This document shows positions 31,170 through 39,451 of a stretch of 41,017 nt of DNA, piece after piece (position 1 is the stretch's first letter; each line of letters starts with the position of its first letter). Source of the stretch: JANXVV01 sp038230975 (GTDB lineage: Bacteria > Planctomycetota > Phycisphaerae > Tepidisphaerales > Tepidisphaeraceae); NCBI GenBank assembly GCA_038230975.1, contig JBBRMF010000013.1:1-41017 (forward strand). The letters are read 5' to 3'. The notes under the pieces are model-generated. The model did not search any database. It was not told the origin of the DNA and worked only from the letters and a program-made list of their open reading frames with translations. The translations under genes and the position numbers were made by a program.

Positions 31170-33176
31170 TCAAGCCTGCGACTCCTCCTTCGTCGCCGAC
31201 TCCAAAAACACATCCTGCTTCATAGACACTTCCGGCCGGATGACCTCGACGGAGATATCGGGCGGCAGAATCGCCTCAAGCCGTTCCTGGAATCGGCCTT
31301 TGACCAGATGATAAAGCGCACCGTGACGCGAAGACCCGATCAGCACTTTCGAGCAGCCAAGCATCGCGGCGTTCTCCGCGAATAACTCGACAGCATCATG
31401 GCCCATGTCGTAAACCGGAATGACAGGCACACTATATTGATGACCCAATTCCAGGAATCGGGCGAACGTACGCTGAGCGGCCAGATCGGTATCGATCGTC
31501 AAGGTCTGATCCCATTTGTACGACAGATGCACTTCACGAATGAAGCAAACCACGAGCGACGCGTTTTCTTTTTTCGCTTCGACAAAAGCCGCCGTCGCCA
31601 ATGCCTCGGAGCCGTAGCTGCCAACGAGAAGCTTTGGCTTCGCCAACGCTTCCGGCGTCAATTGTTCGCGGATGGCGGTCTGCAAGAGGCTCAACTGAGG
31701 CCCCTTACGCGTGGCGAACCATTTGCTGAGTTGCCGCGCGGACAGACCGACCACCATGACAACGGCCACAAATTTTAAAGCGTCATGTTTCACGAATGCC
31801 AGCGTGATCCAGATTCCGAGCAGGATGATGCCGAGCAGCATCATCGGGATTTTGCGCGACATCCCGCGCAGCCGCGGATGAATCGCGCAAAGCGTGACGT
31901 TAATCGCGACCGCTCCGATCACGCCGATCGCATACAACGCAGCCAGAGCGCCGAGGTCATGACTCACAAACAGCACCAGAATCGGCACGGAAGCCGCGAC
32001 GACTGCCGGCACCCATGGCACACCGAAGCGATTCAGTTTGACCATGATTCGAGGAATCTCACCGTCGCGGGCCATCAGGTACTGCACGGAGATCATGTCA
32101 GTGATGGCGGTATTCGTGGCTGAAAGCAGTAGAATGCCGCCAACTGTACGCACCGCATATTCACCCCATGCGCCTACAAAATGGCCTGTGAGAAAAGCGG
32201 CCATATCTTCAACGTGACCGTCGCGATTGATCGGGTGACTGGCGAGCATAATCAGCGCGAGAAGGATGTTGAACACTGCAACTTCCGTCGCCACTACCCA
32301 GATCGCGCGATTGGCGGTCTTGGAAACCGGCTTCCTCATCACGCCGGTTAAGTTGGCGATTGCTTCGACGCCGCTCAATGCAAGAACGATTGAGACGAAG
32401 GCCACCCACATTTCCCCCGGTGGATGGTTCAGATGACCGATGCGTCCCGGCAGAGCATGCCACGGAACCTGGGGAAGTGCGAACGCCGCAATAAGCAGCG
32501 TGATAAAGATCATTCCGAGTGCCGCCGCGATCGCAAAGGCGCCGGTATGCTTGGGCCCCATCATGTTGAACATGCCAATGGCCGCGATCGCAACGATCGC
32601 CCAAAGCGCGGGCGAATCCCATTTGAACAACGCGTCTTTTTCGGTGTCGGGTTCTTTGCGATGCGGATCGAGTTTATCGCCGGCATCAATGTGCGGATCA
32701 GGGTTGTAGGTTCCTTTGTCCGCCGATCGCACCTCGGCAGGATCGATCTTTTTGCCGACATCCGGATCCACCTTGGCATGATGCCCGAGCGGCAATCCGA
32801 AGTAATGGAACGCATCGAGCGCACTGAGGCTGGCTGTCACCGTGTAATCCGCGAAAAGCAGCAATGCACCAACGACGGCCAACGTACGACTCTTGTGCTT
32901 GGCGGCAGTATAGACACCGCCGCCATCCGGATAGATTCGACAGATCTGCGTGTAGGCCCAACCCACCGCCAGAATCAGCAGGCTCATCCCGACAATCAAC
33001 CAGAAGCTGGATCGCCCGGCGAAGAAAAGTGCCAGTCCCAGCACATAGAGTCGACTGGTCCCCCAATCTCCAAAGAGAAGACCTGCGGCCTGAAGCCAAC
33101 CCACGTTACGCGGTCGCTCGCTGGCTAACATCGCCAATGCGGCTGGTTTAGAACTACCATCAGTTTCGGTATGCAT
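31170..33176 (-). CDS. APC-superfamily permease with C-terminal universal-stress domain
   Basis: A 668-residue protein with an amino acid permease-type membrane domain of about 12 helices (residues about 25-490) and a cytosolic UspA-like domain (about 515-650, with PKLLVGSYGSEALATAAF and GCSKVLIGSSRHGALYHLVKG). After the third or fourth helix it has a hydrophilic insert of about 60 residues (about 130-190) rich in Asp, Lys and Pro (VDPDVGKKIDPAEV..DPHIDAGDKLDPHRKEPDTEKD), unusual for the fold. It is transcribed away from the riboswitch-controlled permease at 33916 and is its distant paralogue. The substrate is unknown; amino acid or K+ transport are both possible. Confidence 0.82.
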   Translation of the reverse strand: MHTETDGSSKPAALAMLASERPRNVGWLQAAGLLFGDWGTSRLYVLGLALFFAGRSSFWLIVGMSLLILAVGWAYTQICRIYPDGGGVYTAAKHKSRTLAVVGALLLFADYTVTASLSALDAFHYFGLPLGHHAKVDPDVGKKIDPAEVRSADKGTYNPDPHIDAGDKLDPHRKEPDTEKDALFKWDSPALWAIVAIAAIGMFNMMGPKHTGAFAIAAALGMIFITLLIAAFALPQVPWHALPGRIGHLNHPPGEMWVAFVSIVLALSGVEAIANLTGVMRKPVSKTANRAIWVVATEVAVFNILLALIMLASHPINRDGHVEDMAAFLTGHFVGAWGEYAVRTVGGILLLSATNTAITDMISVQYLMARDGEIPRIMVKLNRFGVPWVPAVVAASVPILVLFVSHDLGALAALYAIGVIGAVAINVTLCAIHPRLRGMSRKIPMMLLGIILLGIWITLAFVKHDALKFVAVVMVVGLSARQLSKWFATRKGPQLSLLQTAIREQLTPEALAKPKLLVGSYGSEALATAAFVEAKKENASLVVCFIREVHLSYKWDQTLTIDTDLAAQRTFARFLELGHQYSVPVIPVYDMGHDAVELFAENAAMLGCSKVLIGSSRHGALYHLVKGRFQERLEAILPPDISVEVIRPEVSMKQDVFLESATKEESQA

Positions 33177-33532
33177 AGAAAATTCAGAGTGTGAAAGGGT
33201 CGCGTACGAAAGAGATGCTCTATATCGTCATCGGGAATTCCAAGTCACGCAATTCATCTACGTGATTTCTTAAAGCGACCCGCCGCGATATTTTAGCCAA
33301 ATCCTCCGACATCTCCAAAGAATGGTTCCTCCAGAGAATAATGGCAATCGTCTCGCAAAGTCAAATATGCGAGAACACCCAATGGCAGGGTTTCTGCGGG
33401 AAATACACGCAACCGATTCCCAAACATCCACCGACGAGCAATTTGGTTTTCCTCGTTTTTTTCACACGCGGGTAACTCTTGTACCTGTCGCATCCTGCAT
33501 GCGATGTAAGGCATGATCGCAGCAATTTTTCC
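33177..33532. other. long gap between divergent transporters, no gene seen
   Basis: These 356 bases lie between the minus-strand APC permease start and the riboswitch promoter. Open frames are short, overlap on both strands and lack ribosome binding sites or recognisable motifs. A minus-strand TATAGA at 33219-33224 could be part of the promoter for the 31170-33176 gene, but no good -35 accompanies it. Confidence 0.5.
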
Positions 33533-33560
33533 TTGACAGGCCCTTAGTAAACTCTATCAT
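33533..33560 (+). promoter_or_regulatory. sigma-70-type promoter of the riboswitch transcript
   Basis: A consensus TTGACA (33533-33538), a 16-bp spacer and TATCAT (33555-33560) give a start point near 33567, directly before the aptamer. This is one of the two strongest promoter matches in the window. Confidence 0.7.
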
Positions 33561-33575
33561 CTCGCCCCTTTAGTG

Positions 33576-33765
33576 ATCGCCTAAGTCTGCCGCACCCGCG
33601 TCAGGCACGGGGAACCCAACGTGAGGCGTATGCTTCGCGACGTCAGTCTGGAGATTGCTCCACGCCTGGCAGGGGCTAATCGACCCGTTAAGGTCGAGGG
33701 AGACTTTCTACTCCCAGCCCGTCAGCTAACCCCGTCGGCTCTTGAAAGGGCACGAAGCACGCTCC
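33576..33765 (+). ncRNA. ydaO/yuaA-type cyclic-di-AMP riboswitch
   Basis: The leader carries the hallmark blocks of the ydaO-yuaA aptamer in order: GATCGCCTAAGTCTGCC (33575-33591), GGGGAACCC (33609-33617), GGGGCTAATCGACC (33672-33685, equivalent to GGGGTGAATC) and CCCGTCAGCTAACCCCGTC (33718-33736), then GAAAGGGCA. Supporting stems are visible: AGGCGT with ACGCCT enclosing TGGAG-ATTG-CTCCA, CGACC-CGTTAA-GGTCG, and GGGAG-ACTTTCTA-CTCCC. In characterised members c-di-AMP binding switches off K+ transporter or cell-wall genes. No terminator hairpin with a U-tract is seen before the start codon at 33916, so control may be translational. The exact ends are approximate. Confidence 0.9.
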
Positions 33766-33915
33766 ATGAACCTTCGCCTTGAACCGGCACAGGTTTAAAC
33801 CTTCCGCACAGCTTCGCTCTTGTCTGTTGTTCCTACTGATCCGGCCTCGACGGCTCGGTGGTCTGCCGTTTGCGGCTTAGCCATCTCACATCCGTCGACC
33901 GGTGGAGTTTCCCCC

Positions 33916-36387
33916 ATGGCTTCCGTTCCATCCTCAGATTTCGATCTGGCCCAATTGCCCACAACCGCGCAAAGAAATAAAACCAACGTGCTCATCGTCA
34001 GCAGTGTGGCATTGGCATTTATCAGCTTCTGGCGAGCCGCAGCCATCGTGCTGTGCGACTTGGCCAGCAGTGCCTACTACGTCGGCGGCATCAGCGAGCA
34101 GGCCGTCGGCAAATCCGCGCCCTGGTTCATCCTGGGCATCATGCTTTTCAGCTACGCCGTGCGATCGGTGTACGTGGAAAGCTGCACCATGTTCACGCGC
34201 GGCGGTGTATACAAAGTCGTGAAAGAGGCCATGGGTGGGTCGCTTGCCAAATTGTCCGTCAGCGCGCTCATGTTCGATTATATTTTGACCGGACCGATCA
34301 GTGCGGTCGTCGCGGGCCAATATCTGATCGGCTGGGGGATCGACGTTCTGAATCTGATCGGGCAACACACTTCGAAATCCTTTGCCATCGATCCCGGCAG
34401 CGACCACGTTACTCAAGTCGTCGCGTTTCTTTCAATGCTAATCGCCGTCGCCATCACGATCTATTTCTGGCGCGCCAACATCAAGGGCATTGGTGAGTCC
34501 AGCGAAAAGGCCATGACGATCATGAAGCTCACGACCGTCATGGCAGTGCTCATGATCGGTTGGAGCCTCCTCACACTCTTTCTGAAGCCGCACGGAACGG
34601 TTCATGCTCCTCCATTCAAACCCGTCTTTACCGGCGAATCACTTGGCTGGCTTGCGGGCCTGAAAATAATCGGGCCGATCGGGATCATCATCGCCTTTGG
34701 TCACTCGTTCCTGGCGATGAGCGGCGAAGAATCACTGGCACAGGTAAATCGCGAAATTGAGGCACCCAAACTTAAGAACCTGCTCCGCGCGGGCTTTGTG
34801 ATCTTTATGTACTCACTGCTCCTGACAAGCCTCATCAGTTTTTTTGCGGTTCTGATTATTCCCGATGGTCGCCGTGTTGAGACGCGACTCGTCCGCAATG
34901 GCGCGCCGGAGAAATTCACGAAGCAGGTCAAAAGCGACTATTGGGAAATCGACTACGTACACCAGCGCGCCGGCACCGGTGAGCCATACGGCATCGAACT
35001 AACCACCGGCAGCGACGGCGAAAAAACCTTCACCGGTATCGAGCACGCGATCGGTTCCGGATATCACATCGCGCGGGATAACGGTGGGTATCGAGACAAT
35101 CTCATCAACGGACTGGCACACTATCTGGTCGGGCCAAATTGGCTGAAAATCGGAATGCAGGCTTTCGTCTGCTTCGTTGGTTTCCTCATTCTCTCCGGAG
35201 CCGTAAACACTTCGATCGTGGGCTCCAACGGCGTGCTCAATCGTCTGGCCGAAGACGGTGTGCTGACCAGCGGATTCCTGAAACCGCATCCCAAATTCGG
35301 AACCACCAGTCGCCTGATTAACATGGTCGCGATTCTGCAGTTGGTCACCATCGTGGCCAGTTGGGGCGATGTAAATACACTCGGCGAAGCCTACGCATTT
35401 GGTGTCGTATGGTCATTCGTATTTAAGACGCTGGCAATGTGCGTGCTCCGCTTCAAGGATAAAAGCCCCCGCCAATATGAAGTGCCATTGAATATTCGCA
35501 TTAAGCGCGCCGGCGCGCCGCAACTGCCAAAGTTTACAGGTGTGGCCGGTGAAGATTCAACCGGCTTGGCGCTCGAACGGCGCACCACCAACGAGGCTCC
35601 GAATATGGCCGTCCCCGCCGACGGTGAAGCTCCCAAACCAGCGATCAACCAGGGTACAGTTGCCGCGATCGCGCATGCGCAAAATGAAATCGACCTGCCC
35701 ATCGGTATCATGATCATCTTCCTCATCCTGCTCTGCACGGCGGTCGTGAATCTGCTGACCAAGAAGACCGCCACCATCTGGGGCATCGGGTTCACTACAA
35801 TCTTCCTGATCGCGTTTATTATCCTGGAAAAAATAAGTCATCGTCGTCACGGTGGACATCACGCGCATCTCGAACAGTTCAACGAAAAATCCAGCGCCAC
35901 CATCACCCGCGAGGCACTCGGCCTGATCCACCCGAACCCGATTCTCGTCGCCGTTCGCGGCCCACGCAGCCTGCCGGTGCTCGAGCGGATTCTTCGTGAA
36001 ACGGATACGAACGTTCGGGACATTGTCGTGCTGACGTGTAAGGTCATTTCCGCCCGATTGCAGGGCATCACCGCCGAGGAAACCGCCGTCGATGAGGAAG
36101 ACCGTGAACTACTGACCCGAGTCGTTACCGTCACGGAGGAAGTCGGCAAACAGGTCTTCCCGATGGTGCTGCCCACGACAAATCCACTCTACGGAATCGC
36201 CACCGCCGCCCGAGATCTGCACGCCAGTGAAGTCGTGCTCGGCGTATCCGAAGCGGTGCAGGCCGAGATGCAACTGGAGCAGTTCGCCCTCGCCTGGGGA
36301 ACCGCCACCGCCGAACCCGGAACCTCGCGTCCGCTGACGGTCCGAATTCTCGGTCCACAGGTTGAGGTGAAGTACGAAATGGAATGA
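33916..36387 (+). CDS. KimA-like APC transporter with cytosolic USP-like domain
   Basis: An 823-residue protein: APC-type membrane domain with about 12 helices (about 20-560 and 600-650) and a C-terminal nucleotide-binding-like domain (about 680-823). The closest functional model is B. subtilis KimA (YdaO), a K+/H+ symporter regulated by the same riboswitch class. Features include LVSSVALAFISFWRAAAIVLC, the KIIGPIGIIIAFGHSFLAMSGEES helix, and a roughly 90-residue hydrophilic insert (about 315-405, IIPDGRRVETRLV..RDNGGYRDNL). ATG 33916 has GGAG eight bases upstream; the frame is open back to TTG 33820, which would lie in the leader. The long transporter-to-USP linker and insert make it larger than KimA (about 607). 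K+ transport is inferred from the riboswitch and fold. Confidence 0.85.
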   Translation: MASVPSSDFDLAQLPTTAQRNKTNVLIVSSVALAFISFWRAAAIVLCDLASSAYYVGGISEQAVGKSAPWFILGIMLFSYAVRSVYVESCTMFTRGGVYKVVKEAMGGSLAKLSVSALMFDYILTGPISAVVAGQYLIGWGIDVLNLIGQHTSKSFAIDPGSDHVTQVVAFLSMLIAVAITIYFWRANIKGIGESSEKAMTIMKLTTVMAVLMIGWSLLTLFLKPHGTVHAPPFKPVFTGESLGWLAGLKIIGPIGIIIAFGHSFLAMSGEESLAQVNREIEAPKLKNLLRAGFVIFMYSLLLTSLISFFAVLIIPDGRRVETRLVRNGAPEKFTKQVKSDYWEIDYVHQRAGTGEPYGIELTTGSDGEKTFTGIEHAIGSGYHIARDNGGYRDNLINGLAHYLVGPNWLKIGMQAFVCFVGFLILSGAVNTSIVGSNGVLNRLAEDGVLTSGFLKPHPKFGTTSRLINMVAILQLVTIVASWGDVNTLGEAYAFGVVWSFVFKTLAMCVLRFKDKSPRQYEVPLNIRIKRAGAPQLPKFTGVAGEDSTGLALERRTTNEAPNMAVPADGEAPKPAINQGTVAAIAHAQNEIDLPIGIMIIFLILLCTAVVNLLTKKTATIWGIGFTTIFLIAFIILEKISHRRHGGHHAHLEQFNEKSSATITREALGLIHPNPILVAVRGPRSLPVLERILRETDTNVRDIVVLTCKVISARLQGITAEETAVDEEDRELLTRVVTVTEEVGKQVFPMVLPTTNPLYGIATAARDLHASEVVLGVSEAVQAEMQLEQFALAWGTATAEPGTSRPLTVRILGPQVEVKYEME

Positions 36388-36618
36388 ACCCCGCAGACAC
36401 TCAACGATCTTGAAGCGGCACGGGTCAATTGAGCGACCCTGTCGGTCATCCTGTGTTCTTAAAAATCCCTGTTCGAGAGCCGATGCACTTGAACCCGCGA
36501 CTGGCGCAAGCTCATCCGCATTTTTGCATATTTGCGCGATTCAGGATATTCCTGATCCGAGAGATGGCGCGGCCATATTGGTTCGCCTGCAAATGTTAGC
36601 TTACTCAACGGAGAATTT

Positions 36619-37038
36619 ATGAAACCACCCTCGGCAAAAGGTTTATGGGATGAATTCAAAGCCTTTGCATTTAAAGGAAATCTGATCGACTTGGCTGTTG
36701 CCGTGGTGTTGGGTGCCGCGTTTGGAAAGGTAATCGGTGCGGTCGTCAGCGACTTGGTCATGCCGATCGTTGAACTTGTTCCGGGCCTTAAGGGAGGCTA
36801 TGAAAACTTCAAGGTTGGACCCTTTCGAATTGGTCATCTCGCCGGCGAACTTTTGAATTTCCTGGTCATCGCCAGCGCGGTTTTCGTAGTGATCGTTAAA
36901 TTGCTGGGCACGGTGATGAAAGCCGCCGCCGGAAAACCCGTCCCCGAAGGCGAACCGACCACCAAAGAATGCCCGCGCTGCCTGTCCTTGATCCCGATCA
37001 AGGCCACCAAGTGCTCGCATTGCACCGCAGATCTCTGA
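36619..37038 (+). CDS. mscL: large-conductance mechanosensitive channel MscL with C-terminal zinc ribbon
   Basis: Inner-membrane pressure valve that opens on hypo-osmotic shock and releases ions and solutes. The 139 residues contain the MscL N-terminal helix WDEFKAFAFKGNLIDLAVAVVLGAAFGKVIGAVVSDLVMPIV (key parts FKGNLIDLAV and VLGAAFGKV), a periplasmic loop and TM2 (about 75-100). The usual amphipathic C-terminal bundle is replaced by a four-cysteine ribbon, C118-x2-C121 and C132-x2-C135 (CPRC..CSHC). ACGGAG precedes ATG 36619. It lies 231 bp after the KimA-like gene; that gap shows no gene. The neighbourhood suggests shared osmotic regulation. Confidence 0.93.
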   Translation: MKPPSAKGLWDEFKAFAFKGNLIDLAVAVVLGAAFGKVIGAVVSDLVMPIVELVPGLKGGYENFKVGPFRIGHLAGELLNFLVIASAVFVVIVKLLGTVMKAAAGKPVPEGEPTTKECPRCLSLIPIKATKCSHCTADL

Positions 37039-37088
37039 TCTCACCGTTGATTACATGACCCTTGATTTAGTCTTGGCGGAGTAAAGCA

Positions 37089-37113
37089 AAGTGCCGGCAT
37101 GAATCAGGCACTT
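37089..37113. terminator. possible hairpin after mscL
   Basis: AAGTGCC (37089-37095) and GGCACTT (37107-37113) form a 7-bp stem with an 11-base loop, about 50 bases after the mscL stop and 33 before the next start. A loosely T-rich stretch follows (GATCTAATTCATTTT). It could be a weak terminator. Confidence 0.3.
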
Positions 37114-37145
37114 GATCTAATTCATTTTGGGTAAGCGAGGAAACC

Positions 37146-38165
37146 ATGCGTAAGCTATGTCTCGCCGCGCTCGTCGCGGCCGTGTCTGTGTCTACCTACA
37201 CCCGAGCCGATGAAATCATCTTCAAAAATGGTGATAAACTCACCGGGAAAATCGGCGTTCTCGATAGCGGTAAACTCACCCTCAAAACCGCTGTTGCGGG
37301 CGATGTGACCGTTGACATGAAGGATGTTCAAACCTTCAGCAGCGACACCCCGATCAATCTCAAGCTCACCGATGGCACGGTACTTCACCAGCCCGTTGTT
37401 CAGGGCAAACCGGGTACGGTCGACTTGGCCGCCGGTGGAAACGTCGCGCCGCAGGCGATCTCTCTGGGCAATGTCCAGAAGATCAACGAACCTCCGATTC
37501 ACTGGATCGGTACGCTGACCCTCGGTGGCTTCCTGGCCCGGGGCAACACCAATAGCGACGCTCTAAACGCTGGCGCGAATTTCACCCGACGTTCCGAATT
37601 TGATCGCATCACGCTCGACGGTAACTACAACTACAGCAAAGCCAAAGACCCCAACACCGGTATCAAAAGCACGACTGCCGACAACTGGAACGCCGAAGCC
37701 AAGTACGACTACTTCATTAGCCCCAAGCTTTACGCCTACGGCGACATCAAAGTTGCCAAAGACCGCATCGCCTTCCTCGATCTTCGCTTCGCGCCCGGTG
37801 TCGGTGTGGGTTATCAATGGTTCGAAAGCCCCGAATTCAATTTCCGCACGGAAGGTGGCGTCGGTTATTTCTACGAGCGATACACCAACGCCGGCACAAA
37901 CCAAAACGGCTCTTTACGGCTGGCCTACCACGTTGACAAAAAGCTCAACGACAAGGTGAAAGTCTATCACGCTCTGGAATACTTCCCCAAGTTCGACAGC
38001 ACTGCCGACTTCTTCGTGACCACCGACGCAGGCATTCGCGTGACCCTCACCAAAACGATGTTCACCGAGTTCAAGGCTCAGTTGGACCACAACAACCGTC
38101 CCGCGCCAGGCCGTCAGAAAGACGACACACGCTACCTCGTGAACGTCGGTTGGACATTGGAGTAA
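37146..38165 (+). CDS. DUF481 family outer-membrane protein
   Basis: A 339-residue secreted protein with a signal peptide (about 1-21, ending TRADE). Next come two SH3-like beta repeats (about 22-110; DEIIFKNGDKLTGKI and PINLKLTDGTVLHQPV), then a DUF481 beta-barrel (about 118-339) that opens with WIGTLTLGGFLARGNTNSDALN and ends in the C-terminal aromatic-rich strand RYLVNVGWTLE. The family is predicted to form salt- or acid-stress-related outer-membrane barrels. GCGAGG precedes the ATG. No transport substrate can be deduced. Confidence 0.88.
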   Translation: MRKLCLAALVAAVSVSTYTRADEIIFKNGDKLTGKIGVLDSGKLTLKTAVAGDVTVDMKDVQTFSSDTPINLKLTDGTVLHQPVVQGKPGTVDLAAGGNVAPQAISLGNVQKINEPPIHWIGTLTLGGFLARGNTNSDALNAGANFTRRSEFDRITLDGNYNYSKAKDPNTGIKSTTADNWNAEAKYDYFISPKLYAYGDIKVAKDRIAFLDLRFAPGVGVGYQWFESPEFNFRTEGGVGYFYERYTNAGTNQNGSLRLAYHVDKKLNDKVKVYHALEYFPKFDSTADFFVTTDAGIRVTLTKTMFTEFKAQLDHNNRPAPGRQKDDTRYLVNVGWTLE

Positions 38166-38188
38166 TTTAATTCTTGCAAACCCATCGC

Positions 38189-38214
38189 GGCGTGGTCGAT
38201 TTATCGACCACGCC
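38189..38214. repeat. perfect 12-bp palindrome after the DUF481 gene
   Basis: GGCGTGGTCGAT (38189-38200) and ATCGACCACGCC (38203-38214) are exact reverse complements with a 2-base centre. The element begins 24 bases after the DUF481 stop. It could act as a terminator, although it is followed by CACTTGCG and not by a T-run. It resembles the other stop-proximal palindromes in behaviour but not in sequence. Confidence 0.8.
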
Positions 38215-38253
38215 ACTTGCGTTTACCCTCACCGCTTTATATTCAGGAGCCCC

Positions 38254-39330
38254 ATGAAGCTCCCCAAAACGCCTGAATCCACGACCGACTCCGATACCCC
38301 CAAATCCCTCTGGGATAAAGTCATCACCTCTACGCCCGTCGTGATGACCGTTTTGGCCACGCTTCTGGCCGGCCTGTCTTCCAGTGAAAGTAATCAGGCG
38401 CAGTACTACCGGTCGCTTTCGGCGCAAAATCAATCCAAAGCCGGCGATCAATGGAACTTCTTTCAGGCCAAAAAACTTCGCAGCGCAAACTCCACCTCGT
38501 CCGTAAAATTGCTTCGCAACCTCGGCGATGTCGGGCCATTCACCACCGAAGCCATCACGACCACCGCATCGCATCTGATTCAGAAACTTAAATCGAACCC
38601 CAGTGGCACGACAGTCGCGCGCGAATTGCAAACACAGATCGATTCCTTGATGACCGATCCCGATGTCAAGAACGCGATGGAACTCTTGACGACCCCATTG
38701 CCCTTAGCCCAGGCTCTGGTCATCGCCGACTCAAAAACTCGGACGGCGTTCGATATCCTCAAAAAAAATGAAGGCGACTCCGCGCCTCCCATCGTCTTCG
38801 GCGAAGTGAAGCCCGAGGCGATCCGCGATTCGATTCGCGCCGCCGAGCAGAACGTCAAAAACAGCGATACTGAACTTCAACCCGCGATGATCGGAATGGT
38901 CAAGATTGAAAAACTGCTCGATCGTTTGGCCGGTGTATCGGTATCGATGCGCCGCTCCGCCACGCAATCCGCGACACGGTCCACGTTTGCCGCCACCGAC
39001 CGCGAAACCCCCGGCGAAGTCCGCCAGCTCGCCGCTGACTACACCCTCGCCGAACTCCGCTTCGAAGCCGCCCGCCTTGATCGCGAAGCCAAACTGAATC
39101 AGCAGTCCGCCTACCTCTACGAAGTCGGCGTCCGCAAAACCAGTTGGCAATCCGACCGCAGCCTCATCCGCAGCCGCTACTTCTTCTATGGCATGCTCGG
39201 CGCCCAGGCCGCCGTCCTCATCGCCACTTTCTCCCTCGCCGTCCGCGAACGAAGCTGGATGTGGTCCCTCGCCGCCTCCATCGGTGTCATGGCCACGGCC
39301 TACGCTGGCTACGTCTATCTCTATACCTGA
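38254..39330 (+). CDS. DUF4337-like membrane-anchored protein
   Basis: A 358-residue protein with an N-terminal hydrophobic helix (about 28-44), a long mostly helical middle (about 50-300) and two C-terminal helices (about 308-330 and 335-356). The segment AQYYRSLSAQNQSKAGDQWNFFQAKKLR (key part GDQWNFFQAKKLR) resembles the DUF4337 signature (A..DQWAFYQAK). It is longer than typical members. Topology suggests both ends at the inner membrane with the middle on one side. Function is unknown, and the family call is tentative. Confidence 0.7.
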   Translation: MKLPKTPESTTDSDTPKSLWDKVITSTPVVMTVLATLLAGLSSSESNQAQYYRSLSAQNQSKAGDQWNFFQAKKLRSANSTSSVKLLRNLGDVGPFTTEAITTTASHLIQKLKSNPSGTTVARELQTQIDSLMTDPDVKNAMELLTTPLPLAQALVIADSKTRTAFDILKKNEGDSAPPIVFGEVKPEAIRDSIRAAEQNVKNSDTELQPAMIGMVKIEKLLDRLAGVSVSMRRSATQSATRSTFAATDRETPGEVRQLAADYTLAELRFEAARLDREAKLNQQSAYLYEVGVRKTSWQSDRSLIRSRYFFYGMLGAQAAVLIATFSLAVRERSWMWSLAASIGVMATAYAGYVYLYT

Positions 39331-39371
39331 TGTTCTCGGCTAAGCCGCAGAGCGGCGAAAAACCATTGCCA

Positions 39372-39418
39372 AGCCACGGAGTGGCGCAAGACTTTAGCCC
39401 TCGACGCAAGTCGTGGGC
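39372..39418. repeat. composite REP-like unit, upstream copy
   Basis: The unit has two palindromes: AGCCACGGAGTGGC (5-bp stem, GCCAC/GTGGC) and CCCTCGACGCAAGTCGTGGG, joined by GCAAGACTTTAG. Reverse-complement copies occur at 40021-40066 and 40082-40127. A decayed first half is also present at 39343-39362 (AGCCGCAGAGCGGCG). Confidence 0.8.
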
Positions 39419-39451
39419 AGATAACCGCGATGACAGGCCACGCATAATCCC

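Noticed and set aside
32424..33128. 234-codon plus-strand open frame
   Set aside because: It is antisense to the APC permease, is Arg/Gln/His-rich in the style of shadow frames, and has no start signal.
33820..33915. TTG-initiated extension of the KimA-like gene
   Set aside because: It would place coding sequence in the riboswitch expression platform, while ATG 33916 has a well-spaced GGAG and a normal transporter N-terminus.
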